This document shows positions 1 to 7,273 of a stretch of DNA of 19,145 nt, one piece after another. Each line of letters begins with the position of its first letter. The stretch's first letter is position 1. The notes below the pieces were generated by a model. The model worked only from the letters and a program-made list of their open reading frames with translations, ran no database searches and was not told the DNA's origin. The DNA is from CAZIOH01 sp964540815 (GTDB lineage: Bacteria > Myxococcota_A > Polyangia > Fen-1088), in assembly GCA_964540815.1 (NCBI GenBank), contig CAZIOH010000116.1, positions 1 to 19,145 on the forward strand. The letters are read 5' to 3'. The position numbers and the translations under genes are program-made.

Positions 1-36
1 CGACTGGCTCTCGCCACCCGACTGGCTCTCGCCTTG
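1..36. repeat. Two-copy 18-bp tandem repeat at the window edge
   Basis: The unit CGACTGGCTCTCGCC plus three bases occurs twice in direct succession (1-18 and 19-36). The first 15 bases are identical and the last three differ (ACC versus TTG). The array may continue to the left of the window. It could encode the repeated end of an upstream gene: frame 1 is open from base 1 to a TAG at 106-108. Too little is present to call that gene. Confidence 0.7.
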
Positions 37-105
37 CGGCGGGGCATTTCGACGCGTGTCCAAGGGCAGTTCCGATTAGCACGCCCCGAACACCCCTTCA
101 ATGTG

Positions 106-111
106 TAGATT
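106..111 (+). promoter_or_regulatory. Putative -10 element for leaderless mazG
   Basis: TAGATT lies exactly 6 nt before the GTG start at 118, the spacing that would place transcription start on the start codon. No Shine-Dalgarno and no clear -35 are seen. Support comes from the same arrangement before the genes at 4257 and 7757. Confidence 0.45.
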
Positions 112-117
112 CGGGCG

Positions 118-1053
118 GTGAGCCAATCCACCCCTGAAACCGCCGCACCCGCACCCGCACCGGCCGCCGGCACCGCCACCCCGTCGTCCTCGGAGGAACG
201 CAGCCTGGATTTGCGACCCCTCGCCGGAAAACAGACGGGGGCCGAGATCCAGCGACTGGTCGGTCTCATGCAACGCCTGCTGGCCCCCGACGGATGTCCG
301 TGGGATCGCGAACAGACGCTGACCACGCTCCTTCCCTATCTGGTGGAGGAGACCTACGAGGTGGTGGATGCGGTGACCGACGGCGGGGTGGCCGATCACT
401 GCGAGGAACTCGGGGATCTGCTGCTGCAGATCGTGTTTCAGTCGGAGCTGCGCTTCTCGGAGGGGAGCTTCGGCGTCGACGACGTGGCCCGCGGAATCGT
501 GACCAAGCTGGTGCGCCGGCACCCGCACGTGTTCGGAGACGTCGCGGCCAGCGACGCCAAGGCGGTGCTCGCGAACTGGGCCAAGCTCAAGGCCACCGAG
601 AAGGCCGCCAAGGGCAAGCACGGAGCCCTCGACGGAATCCCGCGCAGCGCGCCCGCGTTGCTGCGCGCCACCCGCGCCGGCGAGAAGGCTGGCGCGGTGG
701 GCTTCGACTTCGCGGACGCCGAGGCGGCGCGGGGCAAGCTCGACGAGGAGCTCGGAGAGCTCGACCAGGCCGTGGGCAGCGGCGATGCGCGCGCCATGCA
801 CGACGAGCTCGGCGACGCGCTCTTCGCCCTGGTCAACGTCGGGCGCAAGCACGGGCTCGATCCCGAGTCGGCGCTGCGCGATGCCACCGACCGCTTCGCG
901 CGCCGCTTCGGCCACCTCGAGTCCAGCCTCGCCGCGGCCGGGCGGGCCGTGGCGGATGCCGGGCCGGAGGAGCAGGCCCGGCTGTGGGACGCCGCCAAGG
1001 CGGCCACGGCCTCCGCGTCCCCTCCGTCGGGCACTGACCGAGGCGGGGGCTGA
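118..1053 (+). CDS. mazG: MazG-family nucleoside triphosphate pyrophosphohydrolase
   Basis: Hydrolyses nucleoside triphosphates to monophosphates and pyrophosphate in the cytoplasm; the family is linked to nucleotide-pool cleaning and the stringent response. The 311-aa product has the tandem MazG layout. The first domain begins at CPWDREQT (60-67), with the metal-binding EExxE at 77-81 and ExxD at 97-100. The second has EExxE at 210-214 and ExxD at 230-233. The first 35 residues are a Pro/Ala/Ser-rich extension absent from E. coli MazG (263 aa). The GTG start is supported by the TAGATT hexamer 6 nt upstream; no ribosome binding site is visible. The gene ends 22 nt before the first likely start of the ABC ATPase. 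Family identification is secure; the exact start is less so. Confidence 0.93.
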   Translation: MSQSTPETAAPAPAPAAGTATPSSSEERSLDLRPLAGKQTGAEIQRLVGLMQRLLAPDGCPWDREQTLTTLLPYLVEETYEVVDAVTDGGVADHCEELGDLLLQIVFQSELRFSEGSFGVDDVARGIVTKLVRRHPHVFGDVAASDAKAVLANWAKLKATEKAAKGKHGALDGIPRSAPALLRATRAGEKAGAVGFDFADAEAARGKLDEELGELDQAVGSGDARAMHDELGDALFALVNVGRKHGLDPESALRDATDRFARRFGHLESSLAAAGRAVADAGPEEQARLWDAAKAATASASPPSGTDRGGG

Positions 1054-1075
1054 GACGGATCCGCGCGCTTCATCC

Positions 1076-1930
1076 GTGCCCGATCCCGTGCCCGATCCGT
1101 TGCCCGATCCGGCGGCGTGCAGCCCCGGCATCCCCGCTCACGTGCTGTCGGCGGACGCTGTCGGGTTCGCCTACGGCACCCGCGCGGTGCTCCGCGGGGT
1201 GAGCCTCGAGGTGCGCGCCGGACAGGTCGTCGGCCTCGTGGGGCCGAACGGCTCGGGGAAGACCACCCTCCTCCGGTGCCTGACCGGGTTTCTCGCGCCG
1301 GGCACTGGACGGGTCCGGCTCGACGGACGCGACCTTTCGAGCTACGGCCGCCGGCCGCTCGCGCGCCTGCTCGCCAGCGTGGCCCAGGCCACCCCGATCG
1401 ACGTGCCCCTGCGGGTCGCCGAGCTGGTGCTGCTCGGCCGGCTGCCCCACCTGCCGTCGACCGGCCTCGGGTTCGAATCGCAAGCCGACCTCGAGCGGGT
1501 GCGCCAAGCGCTGGCCGACTGCGGAGTCCTCGGGCTGGCGGAGCGGCCGTTGTCCGAGCTCTCGGGTGGCGAGCTGCGTCGGGTGTACGTCGCGCGGGCC
1601 CTGGCCCAGGACGCACCGGTGCTGGTGCTCGACGAGCCCATCGCCGGGCTCGACGTCAAGCATCAGCTCGCCATCCTGCGGATCCTCGGGCAGCAAGCCG
1701 CCGCCGGCCGCGCCGTGCTGGCGGTGCTGCACGACCTCAACCTGGCGGCGGAGGCGTGCGATCGGGTGGTCTTGCTGAAGGCGGGCACGGTCCTCGCCGA
1801 GGGACCGCCCGAGGTGGTCCTGACCCCCGAGCACGTGTCGGAGGCCTACGAGGTGGAGGTCGACGTGCACCAGGTCAGCGGGCGCCGGTGGCTGGTCCCG
1901 CGCTTGCCCGGCGCCACGCCACGAGGCTGA
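1076..1930 (+). CDS. ABC transporter ATP-binding protein, FecE/HmuV/BtuD type
   Basis: Predicted cytoplasmic ATPase of an importer for iron-siderophore, heme or cobalamin. Motifs appear in order: Walker A GPNGSGKTT, Q-loop VAQATP, signature LSGGE, Walker B VLVLDEP with the catalytic Glu, and H-loop VLHDLN. The C-terminal PEVVLTPEHVSEAYEVEV resembles the end of FecE/HmuV proteins. No permease or substrate-binding protein is nearby, so it is an orphan ATPase here and its substrate is unknown. The start is uncertain: in-frame GTG codons occur at 1076, 1088 and 1142, and none has a Shine-Dalgarno. The longest was chosen, giving 284 aa; 1142 would begin just before the conserved core. The N-terminus from 1076 has a PDPVPDPLPDP repeat, which may be slippage-derived or simply untranslated. 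Confidence 0.85.
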   Translation: MPDPVPDPLPDPAACSPGIPAHVLSADAVGFAYGTRAVLRGVSLEVRAGQVVGLVGPNGSGKTTLLRCLTGFLAPGTGRVRLDGRDLSSYGRRPLARLLASVAQATPIDVPLRVAELVLLGRLPHLPSTGLGFESQADLERVRQALADCGVLGLAERPLSELSGGELRRVYVARALAQDAPVLVLDEPIAGLDVKHQLAILRILGQQAAAGRAVLAVLHDLNLAAEACDRVVLLKAGTVLAEGPPEVVLTPEHVSEAYEVEVDVHQVSGRRWLVPRLPGATPRG

Positions 1931-1946
1931 CGGCGGCTCGGCCGGC

Positions 1947-1975
1947 TTGACTGGAAGCGCCGACGCGCCTATAAG
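1947..1975 (+). promoter_or_regulatory. Sigma70-like promoter of rplC
   Basis: TTGACT (1947-1952) and TATAAG (1970-1975) are separated by 17 nt, close to the housekeeping consensus and striking in such GC-rich DNA. Initiation would fall near 1982, leaving a leader of about 49 nt before rplC. The site lies just after the stop of the ABC gene. Confidence 0.75.
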
Positions 1976-2013
1976 ACCGCGCTTTCCTGCCGCACATTTG
2001 CCCGTACATTTCG

Positions 2014-2019
2014 AAGGAG
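2014..2019 (+). promoter_or_regulatory. Shine-Dalgarno of rplC
   Basis: AAGGAG ends 11 nt before the ATG at 2031. It decides the start against an upstream in-frame ATG at 1947, which overlaps the promoter. The following bases make GGAGCTCC, a self-complementary stretch that could partly mask the site. Confidence 0.75.
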
Positions 2020-2030
2020 CTCCAGCCGCC

Positions 2031-2777
2031 ATGTCGCTGAAAATGGGCCTGCTCGGCCGCAAGATTGGGATGACCCAGGTATTCCACGATGACGGAACCG
2101 CCCTCGGGGTGACCGTCGTGTCCGTCGGTCCATGCGTGGTGGTCGGCAAGCGAACCCCGGACCTGCACGGCTACGCCGCATTGCAGCTCGGGTTCGAGGA
2201 GACGCCGGTGCGGCTCGTGACCCGGCCGGAGGCGGGCTACGCGAAGAAGGCCGGACTCGAGAAGGCGCCCCGCGTGCTCCGCGAGGTGCGCCTCGAGCCC
2301 AAGGAGCTCGACAAGTACGAGGTGGGCAAGACCCTGCGCGCGGCCGACGTGTTCAAGTCCGGGGACGTGATCGACGTGGTCGGCACCACCAAGGGCAAGG
2401 GCTACCAGGGGGTCATGAAGAAGCACCGGATGGCCGGCGACACGGCCACCCACGGGACCCACGAGTTCTTCCGACACGGCGGCTCGATCGGGTGTCGCCT
2501 GACCCCGGGGCGGGTTCACAAGGGCAAGCGCATGTCCGGCCGCATGGGTGGCGTGCAGTGCACCGCCTCGGATCTGGTCGTCGTCAAGGTCCTCGAGGAC
2601 AAGGACGTCGTGCTGATCAAGGGTGCCGTCCCCGGCGCCTCGAACGGCGTGGTGCTGGTCAAGGGCAGCATGAAGGACGTGCGCAAGTACATCGTCCCGC
2701 GGCTGGTCAAGGAAGCCGAGTCCAAGAACCCGATGAAGGCGTCCAAGAAGGGCGCCCCGCAGGCAGGCAAGAAGTAG
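2031..2777 (+). CDS. rplC: 50S ribosomal protein L3
   Basis: L3 binds near the 3' end of 23S rRNA, starts large-subunit assembly and reaches the peptidyl transferase centre. The 248-aa product has the family landmarks: GLLGRKIGMTQVF at the N-terminus, VVGTTKGKGYQGVMKK in the middle, then HGGSIG, TPGRVHKGKRMSGRMGG and LIKGAVPG. It ends in a Lys-rich tail of about 20 residues; E. coli L3 is 209 aa. The residue before TPGR is Leu, where E. coli has the PrmB-methylated Gln150. Usually rplC lies between rpsJ and rplD in the S10 operon. Here it is flanked by an ABC ATPase and rlmE, with its own promoter and Shine-Dalgarno. Whether another copy exists elsewhere cannot be told. Confidence 0.96.
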   Translation: MSLKMGLLGRKIGMTQVFHDDGTALGVTVVSVGPCVVVGKRTPDLHGYAALQLGFEETPVRLVTRPEAGYAKKAGLEKAPRVLREVRLEPKELDKYEVGKTLRAADVFKSGDVIDVVGTTKGKGYQGVMKKHRMAGDTATHGTHEFFRHGGSIGCRLTPGRVHKGKRMSGRMGGVQCTASDLVVVKVLEDKDVVLIKGAVPGASNGVVLVKGSMKDVRKYIVPRLVKEAESKNPMKASKKGAPQAGKK

Positions 2778-2785
2778 GCGCGTCG

Positions 2786-2817
2786 CACCCGCCCGCCCCG
2801 CCCGCGACGGGTGGGTG
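2786..2817 (+). terminator. GC-rich hairpin after rplC
   Basis: CACCCGCCCG (2786-2795) can pair with CGGGTGGGTG (2808-2817) in a 10-bp stem with one G-U pair and a 12-nt loop. There is no following T run, so factor-independent termination is doubtful. It may attenuate between rplC and rlmE or protect the rplC message. Confidence 0.3.
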
Positions 2818-2844
2818 GTGGTGGTGTGAGGCGCACGAGGGCGC

Positions 2845-3453
2845 GTGGCGAAGCACGGCGGGCCATTCGGCGATCCGCGGGTTCGCCACGATGTCTTCTT
2901 CAAGAAGGCGCGCTCCGAAGGGTTCGCGGCGCGATCGGTCTACAAGCTCGACGAGATCGACCGACGGCTGCGGCTGTTGCGGCCGGGGCACCGGGTGCTC
3001 GACCTCGGGTGTTCCCCCGGCTCCTGGCTGCAGTACGCGGTGCGGGTGGTCGGCGCGCACGGCAGCGTGGTCGGGATCGATCGCAATCCCCTGCCCCGTG
3101 CGGTGCTGGCAGCACGGGTCCTCGTGGGCGACATCTATACCGCCACCGATGCGGAGCTGCTGGGGCCGCTCGCGGCCTTCGATGTCGTCTTGTCCGACAT
3201 GGCGCCCGACACGACAGGAATTCGCTCCGCCGACCAGGCGCGGTCGGCCAACCTCTTCGTCGAGGCGCTGACGCGCGCCGAGCGGCTGCTCGCGCCCGGG
3301 GGCGCGTTCGTGGGCAAGCTCTTCCAGGGCCCGGACTTCGAGGCCATCCGCAAGCGCCTGCAGGCGCGCTTCGCCGAGGTCAAGGTCGTCAAGCCCGAGA
3401 GCTCGCGCGCCCAGAGCTTCGAGATCTTCCTCGCCGCCAAGGGCTTCGTCTGA
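2845..3453 (+). CDS. rlmE: 23S rRNA 2'-O-methyltransferase RlmE (FtsJ/RrmJ)
   Basis: Methylates the 2'-hydroxyl of a uridine in the A-loop of 23S rRNA (U2552 in E. coli) using S-adenosylmethionine, late in 50S assembly. The 202-aa product matches family length. It has the SAM-binding motif VLDLGCSPGSW (51-61) and the Lys-Asp-Lys-Glu catalytic tetrad: K34 in YKLDEI, D118 in LSDMAPD, K158 in VGKLFQG and E193 in QSFEIF. The spacing follows E. coli K38-D124-K164-E199. The GTG start is preceded by a GAGG stretch. It lies 67 nt after rplC, so two large-subunit genes sit together. It ends 20 nt from the end of the convergent YciO-family gene. Confidence 0.95.
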   Translation: MAKHGGPFGDPRVRHDVFFKKARSEGFAARSVYKLDEIDRRLRLLRPGHRVLDLGCSPGSWLQYAVRVVGAHGSVVGIDRNPLPRAVLAARVLVGDIYTATDAELLGPLAAFDVVLSDMAPDTTGIRSADQARSANLFVEALTRAERLLAPGGAFVGKLFQGPDFEAIRKRLQARFAEVKVVKPESSRAQSFEIFLAAKGFV

Positions 3454-3473
3454 GTCGAGGTCCCTGCTTCGGG

Positions 3474-4106
3474 CTACCCGAGCATGAGATCGGGATCGCC
3501 GCGGCCGAGGCGCAGCACGGTGACCCAGTCGTCGACCAGGCTGACCACGGTCGAGGGGGCGCCGGCCAGAGTTCCACCGTCGACGATCAGATCGAGCTCG
3601 TCGCCGAAGGCCAGGGCGATCTCGGCGGCGGTCTCGAGGGTGCGGCCCTCTGGCGTCTTGGCGGTGGCGGTCAGCAGCGGCTCGCCGATCCCCCAGGACA
3701 CCCTCTCGCAGAATTCGTGCTTCGGGACGCGCACCCCGATCGCGCGGTGCCGCCCGACGACGAAGGGCTCTGGAATGCCGGACTTGGCGGTGAGCTCGAC
3801 GCAGAAGGCCCCAGGCAGGATCCGGTTCAGGATCCGGCAGCCTTCGGAGGACACCTGCGCGTAGCGAGCGACCTCGCCGACGTCGGGCAAGACGAAGGTG
3901 AGAGGACGGCGCGCCCGATCGATCCCGCGCAGGCGCGCCAGGCGCTCGATGGCGCGCCGGCGGCTGAAAGCGCACCCGAGCCCGTAGAGCGTGTCGGTGG
4001 GAAAGGCGATGACCCCGCCGTCCTTGAGGGTGGCGATGGCCCTCCGCTCGGCCTCGCCATCGGAGATGGAAATGATGGGAGCAACCGGCACGTCGCTGAC
4101 TCCCAT
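3474..4106 (-). CDS. YciO/Sua5/YrdC-family protein
   Basis: Belongs to the family of L-threonylcarbamoyladenylate synthases (TsaC/Sua5, tRNA t6A synthesis) and the less understood YciO group. The 210-aa product has the characteristic GGVIAFPTDTLYGLGC near the N-terminus, then ARLRGI, a basic stretch before PLTFVLPDV, IGVRVPKHEF and a VDGGTLAGAPSTVVSL end. The TSAN-like motif typical of TsaC is replaced by PLLTATAKTPEG, which favours the YciO branch, so t6A synthesis should not be assumed. The ATG at 4106 was chosen because the upstream in-frame extension to 4310 is a low-complexity Arg/Pro-rich translation that crosses the divergent start at 4257. No Shine-Dalgarno is visible. Confidence 0.85.
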   Translation of the reverse strand: MGVSDVPVAPIISISDGEAERRAIATLKDGGVIAFPTDTLYGLGCAFSRRRAIERLARLRGIDRARRPLTFVLPDVGEVARYAQVSSEGCRILNRILPGAFCVELTAKSGIPEPFVVGRHRAIGVRVPKHEFCERVSWGIGEPLLTATAKTPEGRTLETAAEIALAFGDELDLIVDGGTLAGAPSTVVSLVDDWVTVLRLGRGDPDLMLG

Positions 4107-4256
4107 AGCGGAGAGGAAACGCCGTCGCAAGCGGCGGGCTCGGGTTCCGCGCTGCATCCGGTCCGGAAAGCGGCGGGCGGGCGGGGCGGCCGCCGCCCGC
4201 GAGCGCGCGTGCACTGGCACTGGCACGAGGCGATCCGGTCGGCGTAGAACCAGACC
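4107..4256. other. Divergent intergenic region
   Basis: These 150 bases separate the minus-strand YciO gene from the plus-strand VWA gene and should hold promoters for both. The only recognisable element is TAGAAC at 4245-4250 before the VWA gene. A short CACTGGCACTGGCAC direct repeat lies at 4212-4226; it contains TGGCAC, but no partner -12 sigma54 element follows. Confidence 0.5.
4245..4250 (+). promoter_or_regulatory. Putative -10 element for the leaderless VWA gene
   Basis: TAGAAC lies exactly 6 nt before the ATG at 4257. There is no Shine-Dalgarno, and no convincing -35 is seen at 16-18 nt upstream. Confidence 0.4.
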
Positions 4257-6854
4257 ATGAGGGAAGACGTCTCCCCGCGCCCCCCCAAGCGGACGCGGGC
4301 CAGGCACCATGGGCTCGCCGCCCGCTCGCTCGCCGCGGTGTCCCTGTGCATCGTCGTCGGGCTCGGCTCGTCATCGTCGTCGGCGGCGGCGGGAGCCGCG
4401 GAGCCCCCCTCCACGCCCGACGACCGGGCCGCGCAGAGACTGCGCATCGAGGTCCGGGGAGCCATCGCCGAGGTGCACGTGCACCGCAAGCTCACGACCT
4501 GTGATGGCGTGAGCTGGAACAGCATTCGCCCGAGCTCCGGGGCGCGCACGCGTTCGCCGGGCGAATGCATCCTCGACCTCGCCCTGCCGGCAGGAGCGGC
4601 CTTGCTGCGGGTCGACCTGGCGGGCGCAGGCGCGCGGACCAGCAACGAGGCCGCGGCCAGCGGAGGGCCCACGGAGACGCCCGAGCAGCGGTACGTCGAG
4701 GCCGCGCGCGCGGCCGGGCGCGAGCCCTCCGCGGCCGCCTTCGACGAGGAGGTGCGCTACCGGCTGCGCATCGTCGACACCCGGACCCCGGCCGGAACGG
4801 CGGAGCGTCAGCCACCGACCGAGCTGGACTTCGCGTACGCGGCCGAGCTGTCGCTCGAGGGGAACCTCGCGCACCTGGATTTTCCGGCTGCGCCCGAGCT
4901 CTCACCGCCAGGGACCGCGGTCGAGCTCCGGGCCGATCTCGGGGTGCCCGTCGCGCGCCTGTCGATCGCGGGCGAGAGCCGCCTTCCTCAGTCGGGAGCC
5001 GTGGACCCCGGCGCGTTCGTGGTCCGATCTTCAGGCCGGGTGTCGACCCGCAGCGCCTGGCGGGTGACCTTCACGCTCGCGGAGCCGCGCGGCCCGCGCG
5101 TGGTGCCCCCGCCCCCACCCCTGTTGGCGCTGGCGTCCATGGGGCCCCGTCCGGCGCGCGGCGGAAAGACCCGCCTGGCGCTGGCGCTGGGGCGTCCGGG
5201 CACCGAGGCGGCCCCGGTCGCGGCCGCCGAGCTCGCGTCGCCGGCCAGCGCGGGCACGTCGGGCACGGCGGGCCTCTCACCCGCGGTGACCGACCGGGTG
5301 CTCTTCGTCATCGATCGCTCGCGCAGCGTCGGCTACGGTGGCCTCGAAGCGGAGCGCGACTTCGCGCTCGATCTCCTGCGGAACTTGCCCCCCAGCACCC
5401 GCTTCGACGCCGTCTTCTTCGATCGGACGCCGCGGCGGCTGTTTCCGGTGGCGCGGCAGGCGACACGCCAGGCTCTCGGCGCGCTGGCCGAGGCCCTGGT
5501 GCCGGAGACCCTGGCCAACGGCACCGAGCTCGTGCCCGCCATCCGGTTCGCGAGCGAGCTGCTCGAGCGCGAGGCCGTCGACTTCGGGCCGCGCCCGCTC
5601 CTCGTGGTCCTCACCGATGGCGCGGTGGGTGCGGCGGCGGGCGGACACGATCCCTGGACGGTGGCCACCGAGGACGCGGACCCGAATGCGCGCCCAGCTC
5701 AGGTCCGGCTGCGGCTGCCGGACCTGCTCGCCGCGGTGGTCAGCATCCGGCCGAACGACGATCCCTCGACGTCGCCCGACGAGCGGCAGCGCCTGCAGGG
5801 GCTGGCGGCCGCGGCCTCGTCGGGTGGGATCGAGGCTGCCTTCCACGTCGGGGACCTCACGCAAGGCCTCGGTGACCTGCTCAGCGGACTCCGGGCCGGC
5901 GGCGCGGTCTTCGACGTGGCGCTGACCTCGAGCCTGTCGGCAGCGGCGCGAGCACCGGTCGCGCGCCAGATCGTCCCAGGGGCCGGGGTCACCTTGCTCA
6001 CCGAGCTCCCGGGCGGCGGCTCCGGGGCGCGCCTTTCGATCCGGCAGCGCGGGCGACGGCTGTCGCTCCCGCTCCACCCCATCCCGGTCGCGGCCGCCGT
6101 GCTCGAGGCGCTGTCGTCGCAAGCGGCATCACCGGGCCCATCGCCAGGGGCGGAGCCCCGGCGCTTTCTCGCCGGTCCGGGGTTCGTCGCACTCTGGGAG
6201 CCGGTGCGACGGCCGGACGAGGGGGCGGACGCGCCAGCGACCACCGCGGCCAGGCTCGGCGGGATCGGCGCGGGCCAAGGCAGCGGCAGCGGCAGCGGCG
6301 GCGGGGCCACCCCGCCAGAGAGCGCCGGCCCGCGGGGATTCATGGAGCGAAGCGTGGTCCGGGATTCCCTGTCCCTGGCCTACACGCCCCGCGCGCGGGC
6401 CTGCTACCTCACGCGTTCGGCGCGCACCCCCGAGGACCGGGATCTCGCGGGGCGGGTGCGCATCGCCATCGATCTCGTGCGCGGCGAGGTCGGAGCCGCC
6501 CGCGTCCTGTCGTCCACGCTGGCGCGGCCCAGCATCGAGCAGTGCCTGCGCGAGTCCGCCTTCGCGCTCGACGTGCCGCGGGCCTACCGCAACGACGATC
6601 CGGTCACGGCGGTGCTGAACCTGGTCTTCCGTCCGCGGACACTCACGCTGGACCACCGCGACAGCCTCGACCTCCGAAGCTCCGCCGACCGGAGCGCCTT
6701 CGATCGCGAGCTCGAGCTCGTCATCGAGGCGGCGGGGCTCGCCCCGACCCCGGAGGGTCCTTCCGACGCCGGGATCCCCGCGCCTGCCGGTGCCCCAACC
6801 GTGGACGCCGCCGGAACCGCGGGCGCATCGACGACCGCTTTCCCCGCGCCCTGA
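4257..6854 (+). CDS. Exported VWA-domain protein with AgmX/PglI-type C-terminal domain
   Basis: An 865-aa envelope protein of unknown function. A basic N-terminus followed by a hydrophobic stretch (about 20-37) and an Ala/Ser/Gly segment suggests a signal peptide cleaved near 45-50. Residues 55-300 are beta-rich and may be VIT-like, but this is not firm. A von Willebrand A domain spans roughly 348-550 with a complete metal site: D353-x-S355-x-S357, T423 and D454. After a Gly/Ser-rich linker near 675-690, residues 695-795 match the C-terminal domain of myxobacterial AgmX/PglI proteins (ARACY, then GRVRIAIDL, VLSSTL and IEQCL with two conserved Cys). This TonB-C-like module occurs in motility and envelope proteins. 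Ligand and partners are unknown. Antisense to the YciO gene and 30 nt before the zinc-ribbon gene. Confidence 0.85.
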   Translation: MREDVSPRPPKRTRARHHGLAARSLAAVSLCIVVGLGSSSSSAAAGAAEPPSTPDDRAAQRLRIEVRGAIAEVHVHRKLTTCDGVSWNSIRPSSGARTRSPGECILDLALPAGAALLRVDLAGAGARTSNEAAASGGPTETPEQRYVEAARAAGREPSAAAFDEEVRYRLRIVDTRTPAGTAERQPPTELDFAYAAELSLEGNLAHLDFPAAPELSPPGTAVELRADLGVPVARLSIAGESRLPQSGAVDPGAFVVRSSGRVSTRSAWRVTFTLAEPRGPRVVPPPPPLLALASMGPRPARGGKTRLALALGRPGTEAAPVAAAELASPASAGTSGTAGLSPAVTDRVLFVIDRSRSVGYGGLEAERDFALDLLRNLPPSTRFDAVFFDRTPRRLFPVARQATRQALGALAEALVPETLANGTELVPAIRFASELLEREAVDFGPRPLLVVLTDGAVGAAAGGHDPWTVATEDADPNARPAQVRLRLPDLLAAVVSIRPNDDPSTSPDERQRLQGLAAAASSGGIEAAFHVGDLTQGLGDLLSGLRAGGAVFDVALTSSLSAAARAPVARQIVPGAGVTLLTELPGGGSGARLSIRQRGRRLSLPLHPIPVAAAVLEALSSQAASPGPSPGAEPRRFLAGPGFVALWEPVRRPDEGADAPATTAARLGGIGAGQGSGSGSGGGATPPESAGPRGFMERSVVRDSLSLAYTPRARACYLTRSARTPEDRDLAGRVRIAIDLVRGEVGAARVLSSTLARPSIEQCLRESAFALDVPRAYRNDDPVTAVLNLVFRPRTLTLDHRDSLDLRSSADRSAFDRELELVIEAAGLAPTPEGPSDAGIPAPAGAPTVDAAGTAGASTTAFPAP

Positions 6855-6868
6855 CGCACGACCGCGGG

Positions 6869-6874
6869 TAGACT
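6869..6874 (+). promoter_or_regulatory. Putative -10 element upstream of the zinc-ribbon gene
   Basis: TAGACT lies 9 nt before the ATG at 6884. Initiation would give a leaderless or nearly leaderless mRNA. No Shine-Dalgarno and no clear -35 are present. Confidence 0.35.
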
Positions 6875-6883
6875 GGCCAGACA

Positions 6884-7273
6884 ATGACTGACGAGATCGC
6901 ATTCGATCCGGGCGGACGCGTGCTGTGCCCCGACGGGAGCTGCACGGGCGTGCTCGGCGCTGACGGAAGGTGCTCCGAGTGCGGGCGGACGGGCGAGGTG
7001 CCGGCGGGATATACCGGCGCCCCCGCGGGGGCACCCGACCTGGTGTCCGAGGCACCTCACTTCGATCCCTCCTCATCGCAAGACGGCGACGCCGACCACG
7101 CCGCGCGAGCGGTCGAGCTCGAGGGCGCCGGGGGCGGATTCGACGAGCGACGGCCGCTGTGCCCCGACGGTGCGTGCGTGGGCGTCCTCGGCCCCGATGG
7201 ACGCTGTCCGGTGTGCGGTCAGGTGGCGGGAGGGCCCGCGGGGGGTGCGTCCCCGCGCCGGGAGTCCCTCTGA
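6884..7273 (+). CDS. Small protein with duplicated four-cysteine zinc-ribbon-like motif
   Basis: No named function is recognised. The 129-aa product contains the same CX4CX9CX2C module twice: C15, C20, C30, C33 near the start and C93, C98, C108, C111 near the end. Both copies share the skeleton LCPDGxCxGVLGxDGRCxxCG. The spacing is that of a treble-clef or ribbon zinc site. Between them lies an acidic, Gly/Ala/Pro-rich and probably disordered segment (35-89). There is no signal peptide or membrane segment, so it is probably cytoplasmic. Its stop overlaps the ATG of the CoA-binding gene by one base (TGATG), suggesting co-translation. A nucleic-acid or protein adaptor role is possible but unproven. 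Confidence 0.75.
   Translation: MTDEIAFDPGGRVLCPDGSCTGVLGADGRCSECGRTGEVPAGYTGAPAGAPDLVSEAPHFDPSSSQDGDADHAARAVELEGAGGGFDERRPLCPDGACVGVLGPDGRCPVCGQVAGGPAGGASPRRESL

Noticed and set aside
76..1131. Long minus-strand open frame opposite mazG (and similar frames opposite most genes)
   Set aside because: In very GC-rich DNA antisense frames stay open by composition; the plus-strand product is a clear MazG and the antisense translation shows no family motif.
3469..3479. Bidirectional terminator between rlmE and the YciO gene
   Set aside because: Only a 4-bp CGGG/CCCG stem with a 3-base loop and no T run; too weak to call.
4212..4226. Sigma54 promoter from the TGGCAC repeat
   Set aside because: No TTGC-type -12 element follows at the required spacing.
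3474..4310. Longer YciO-family protein starting at 4310
   Set aside because: The extra N-terminal 68 residues are low-complexity and would run through the divergent promoter and start of the VWA gene.
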